A stretch of 5,216 nucleotides of DNA from Bacteroidota bacterium (GTDB taxonomy: Bacteria; Bacteroidota; Bacteroidia; AKYH767-A; JABDAW01), in the NCBI GenBank assembly GCA_023251595.1, contig JAHEYM010000317.1, positions 1 through 5,216 on the forward strand. The letters run 5' to 3'. Below the pieces are notes generated by a model. It was given only the letters and a program-made list of their open reading frames with translations. It ran no database searches and had not been told where the DNA came from. Shown piece by piece: positions 3,494-5,216 of the stretch (within the stretch, counting starts at the first letter, position 1; the number at the start of each line of letters is the position of its first letter). The position numbers and the translations under genes are program-made.

Positions 3494-5216
3494 ATGAACC
3501 GAGACGAAGTACGAAAATTCATAGAAAAAATATTGGGACACGGTTTGTCCGAGATGCACTTGATTTTGAAAGAGATCGGTGTGAATAACTACCAGTTCGA
3601 CAAGAACGAAGTGATCGAAATCTTCAATACTATATACGGGAAGCGAGGGTTGTTGGTGACACCAAACAATCTTTCCAAATTAATTGCTTCCATTGGACAG
3701 CGGACTAAACCGAATACAGTAATTGATATTTGTTGCGGAACAGGAAATATACTCAACTACTTTAGTGCCACTCAAAAATTAAAAGGTATTGACGTCAACT
3801 CAGGAATTATTGAAGCAGCAAAAATTATTAATCCTAATATTGAATTTGTTGTGGCTGACACACTGCAATTTGATTTTGAAAATTCTAAGTACGATTTAGT
3901 AATCGGTAATTTGCCATTTGGGGTGAGGACACTTGACAAAAAGCCACTCGGAATAGAGTTGATGAAAAAAGGGTTATCCCTTCTGAGTAAAAACGGGACT
4001 GCAATCTTCATAGTAAACGATGGGCTTTTGACAGGTCAAAGTACCCCGGAGAAATCATTTCGCGAAGCAATCATTTCGGATTTTGCGTTGGATATGGTGA
4101 TAAGTTTGAATATTGGAGTGTTTTACCCCTTCACGAGTATTAAAACTTCTGTTATTGTTGTCAGGAATGGAAAGCCGAATAAAAATGTTTTCATGGCTGC
4201 ATTCGATGACGAGCCAGATGAAATCATTAATAATTTCCAAAACCATACTGGTAGTTTTTATTTACCCCTTTCTAAACTTAAAAACAGATTTGACCGAAAC
4301 TATTATTTATCGGTAGTTATTATTGAGGAAAAATTAAGGGGAAAAGAAGTAAAAAAATTATCTGAAATCGCCCAGATAATTAGAGGACAAGTTTTGAAGC
4401 GAGATACTTTTAAAGGTAGCGGAAAATATTTAGTTCATAAACAAAAAGACAAAAATGGAAAAGACTTATATATTGATGAAATACAAGAACAGAAATATGC
4501 CTTAAAACCCAATGATATTGTAATTTCTCTTTCGATAACAAACAAAATAATTTATATTCATCCCCCGAACGGACGAGAAACCGTCCTAACCGAAAACTTT
4601 GTAGCCATTCGTTCAAAAGAAAACAATTATATAAATACTTACTTGCAAACTAAGGACGGACAAGATTTTCTTTGGCATCAGGCAGAAAGTCATGCAGCAG
4701 GAAGCATTATTCCCCGGCTAACATTGTCAGCCTTGTCAGATTTTGTGATCCCCATTTTACCGCTTTCAGAGCTGGATTTTGTAAATGAAGAATTTTTAAA
4801 GAGTGCATCGAGTGACCAGTTGCTACAACTTGAAAGGCAATTAAAAGGGCTTATTTCCATTTACGAAACGGGGAGTATTCATTTAAACTTGACCAAGGAA
4901 ATATTAATGAAGGTTACTTCTCAGGAAACAATATCACAAAGGATTGAAAACAAAATTGACATTGCAATTACGACGTTACAAAAATTAAATTCCGAGATTT
5001 CTGCAATCAAATCCAACAAGCGAGACGATGAAGAAAAAATTAGTCGAATTTATTTTGAGATTGACGAAAAGTTAAAAAAACTGACGAAGGAACAAGATAA
5101 AGAAATTTCCTTCTATCAAAATGAAATTAAAAAATGGTTAGATAATTGGCAACTTCTCCACGATTCAAGTTCTAACTTCCTGACATCAGCAGAGTTAATC
5201 TTTGACCATCTACCGG
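3494..5216 (+). CDS. DNA adenine methyltransferase fused to an HsdS-like specificity region (3' end outside window)
   Basis: The frame is open from the ATG at 3494 to the right edge (574 codons, no stop), so the gene is partial. An N-terminal part of about 50 residues precedes LLVTPNNL. Motif I, the S-adenosylmethionine site, is DICCGTGN at residues 78-85, with D100 and D122 as the following acidic positions. Motif IV is NLPFG (139-143), a variant of the NPPF/Y motif of N6-adenine methyltransferases. SIKTSVIVVRN (215-225) resembles the matching strand of HsdM. From about 289, LSEIAQIIRGQVLKR looks like the start of a type I target-recognition domain, which ends near 405-430 with IIPRLTLSALSDFVIPILPL, a typical HsdS ending. 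Residues about 480-550 are a charged coiled coil. Only one recognition domain is visible. The gene starts five bases after the TOPRIM-like stop, so it is co-transcribed with the ATPase pair. No nuclease domain is seen in the visible part. Confidence 0.85.
   Translation, partial: MNRDEVRKFIEKILGHGLSEMHLILKEIGVNNYQFDKNEVIEIFNTIYGKRGLLVTPNNLSKLIASIGQRTKPNTVIDICCGTGNILNYFSATQKLKGIDVNSGIIEAAKIINPNIEFVVADTLQFDFENSKYDLVIGNLPFGVRTLDKKPLGIELMKKGLSLLSKNGTAIFIVNDGLLTGQSTPEKSFREAIISDFALDMVISLNIGVFYPFTSIKTSVIVVRNGKPNKNVFMAAFDDEPDEIINNFQNHTGSFYLPLSKLKNRFDRNYYLSVVIIEEKLRGKEVKKLSEIAQIIRGQVLKRDTFKGSGKYLVHKQKDKNGKDLYIDEIQEQKYALKPNDIVISLSITNKIIYIHPPNGRETVLTENFVAIRSKENNYINTYLQTKDGQDFLWHQAESHAAGSIIPRLTLSALSDFVIPILPLSELDFVNEEFLKSASSDQLLQLERQLKGLISIYETGSIHLNLTKEILMKVTSQETISQRIENKIDIAITTLQKLNSEISAIKSNKRDDEEKISRIYFEIDEKLKKLTKEQDKEISFYQNEIKKWLDNWQLLHDSSSNFLTSAELIFDHLP

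Noticed and set aside
3772..4011. Reverse-strand open frame of 79 codons, and others at 4055-4246, 4410-4616 and 1048-1230
   Set aside because: They lie wholly inside genes with strong motifs on the forward strand and their translations show no domain pattern.

Overview
The window looks like a stretch of a Bacteroidota-type (or closely allied) chromosome of low to moderate GC. Two exact TAnnTTTG elements, the Bacteroidetes -7 promoter consensus, lie in front of the tRNA and in front of the first gene of the nucleotidyltransferase pair. None of the visible gene starts has a convincing Shine-Dalgarno sequence, which also fits that phylum. The content is accessory in character: a tRNA gene, then a HEPN/nucleotidyltransferase pair, then a defence-like operon that runs off the right edge.

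Layout from left to right. (1) The C-terminal part of an RNA ligase, with nucleotidyltransferase motifs IV and V, enters from the left edge and stops at 322. (2) A repeat element starts two bases later: imperfect inverted arms built on TAGGGGTTAGG enclose exactly 20 tandem heptamers (371-510). (3) A -7 promoter element and a tRNA-Arg(TCT) gene (596-669) follow. (4) After a 190-base spacer come a minimal nucleotidyltransferase (863-1180) and a HEPN-domain protein (1177-1560) overlapping by ATGA, the arrangement of two-gene HEPN/MNT toxin-antitoxin modules. (5) A gene-free stretch (1561-1908) holds a short in-frame open remnant, a hairpin with a duplicated right arm, a T8 tract and a cluster of five GTTC-N-GAAC sites. 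(6) Three tightly packed genes follow: an AAA/ABC-type ATPase of the AAA15/OLD-like class (1909-2994), a 165-residue protein with TOPRIM-like acidic motifs (2991-3488, ATGA overlap), and a DNA adenine methyltransferase fused to one HsdS-like specificity region and a long coiled coil (3494 to beyond 5216). The last gene is open to the window edge.

The most interesting reading is that genes 1909 to >5216 form one defence operon. The ATPase has no nuclease domain of its own, and a TOPRIM-like protein is encoded in trans. This resembles, at the level of architecture only, PARIS (AriA/AriB) and AbiL, or an OLD nuclease split in two. Here the pair sits five bases ahead of a self-contained methyltransferase-specificity fusion. 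A possible logic, inferred and not shown, is that the methyltransferase marks or senses self DNA while the ATPase-TOPRIM pair acts on unmarked or invading DNA. Any further subunit, such as an HsdR-type translocase, would lie to the right of this window.
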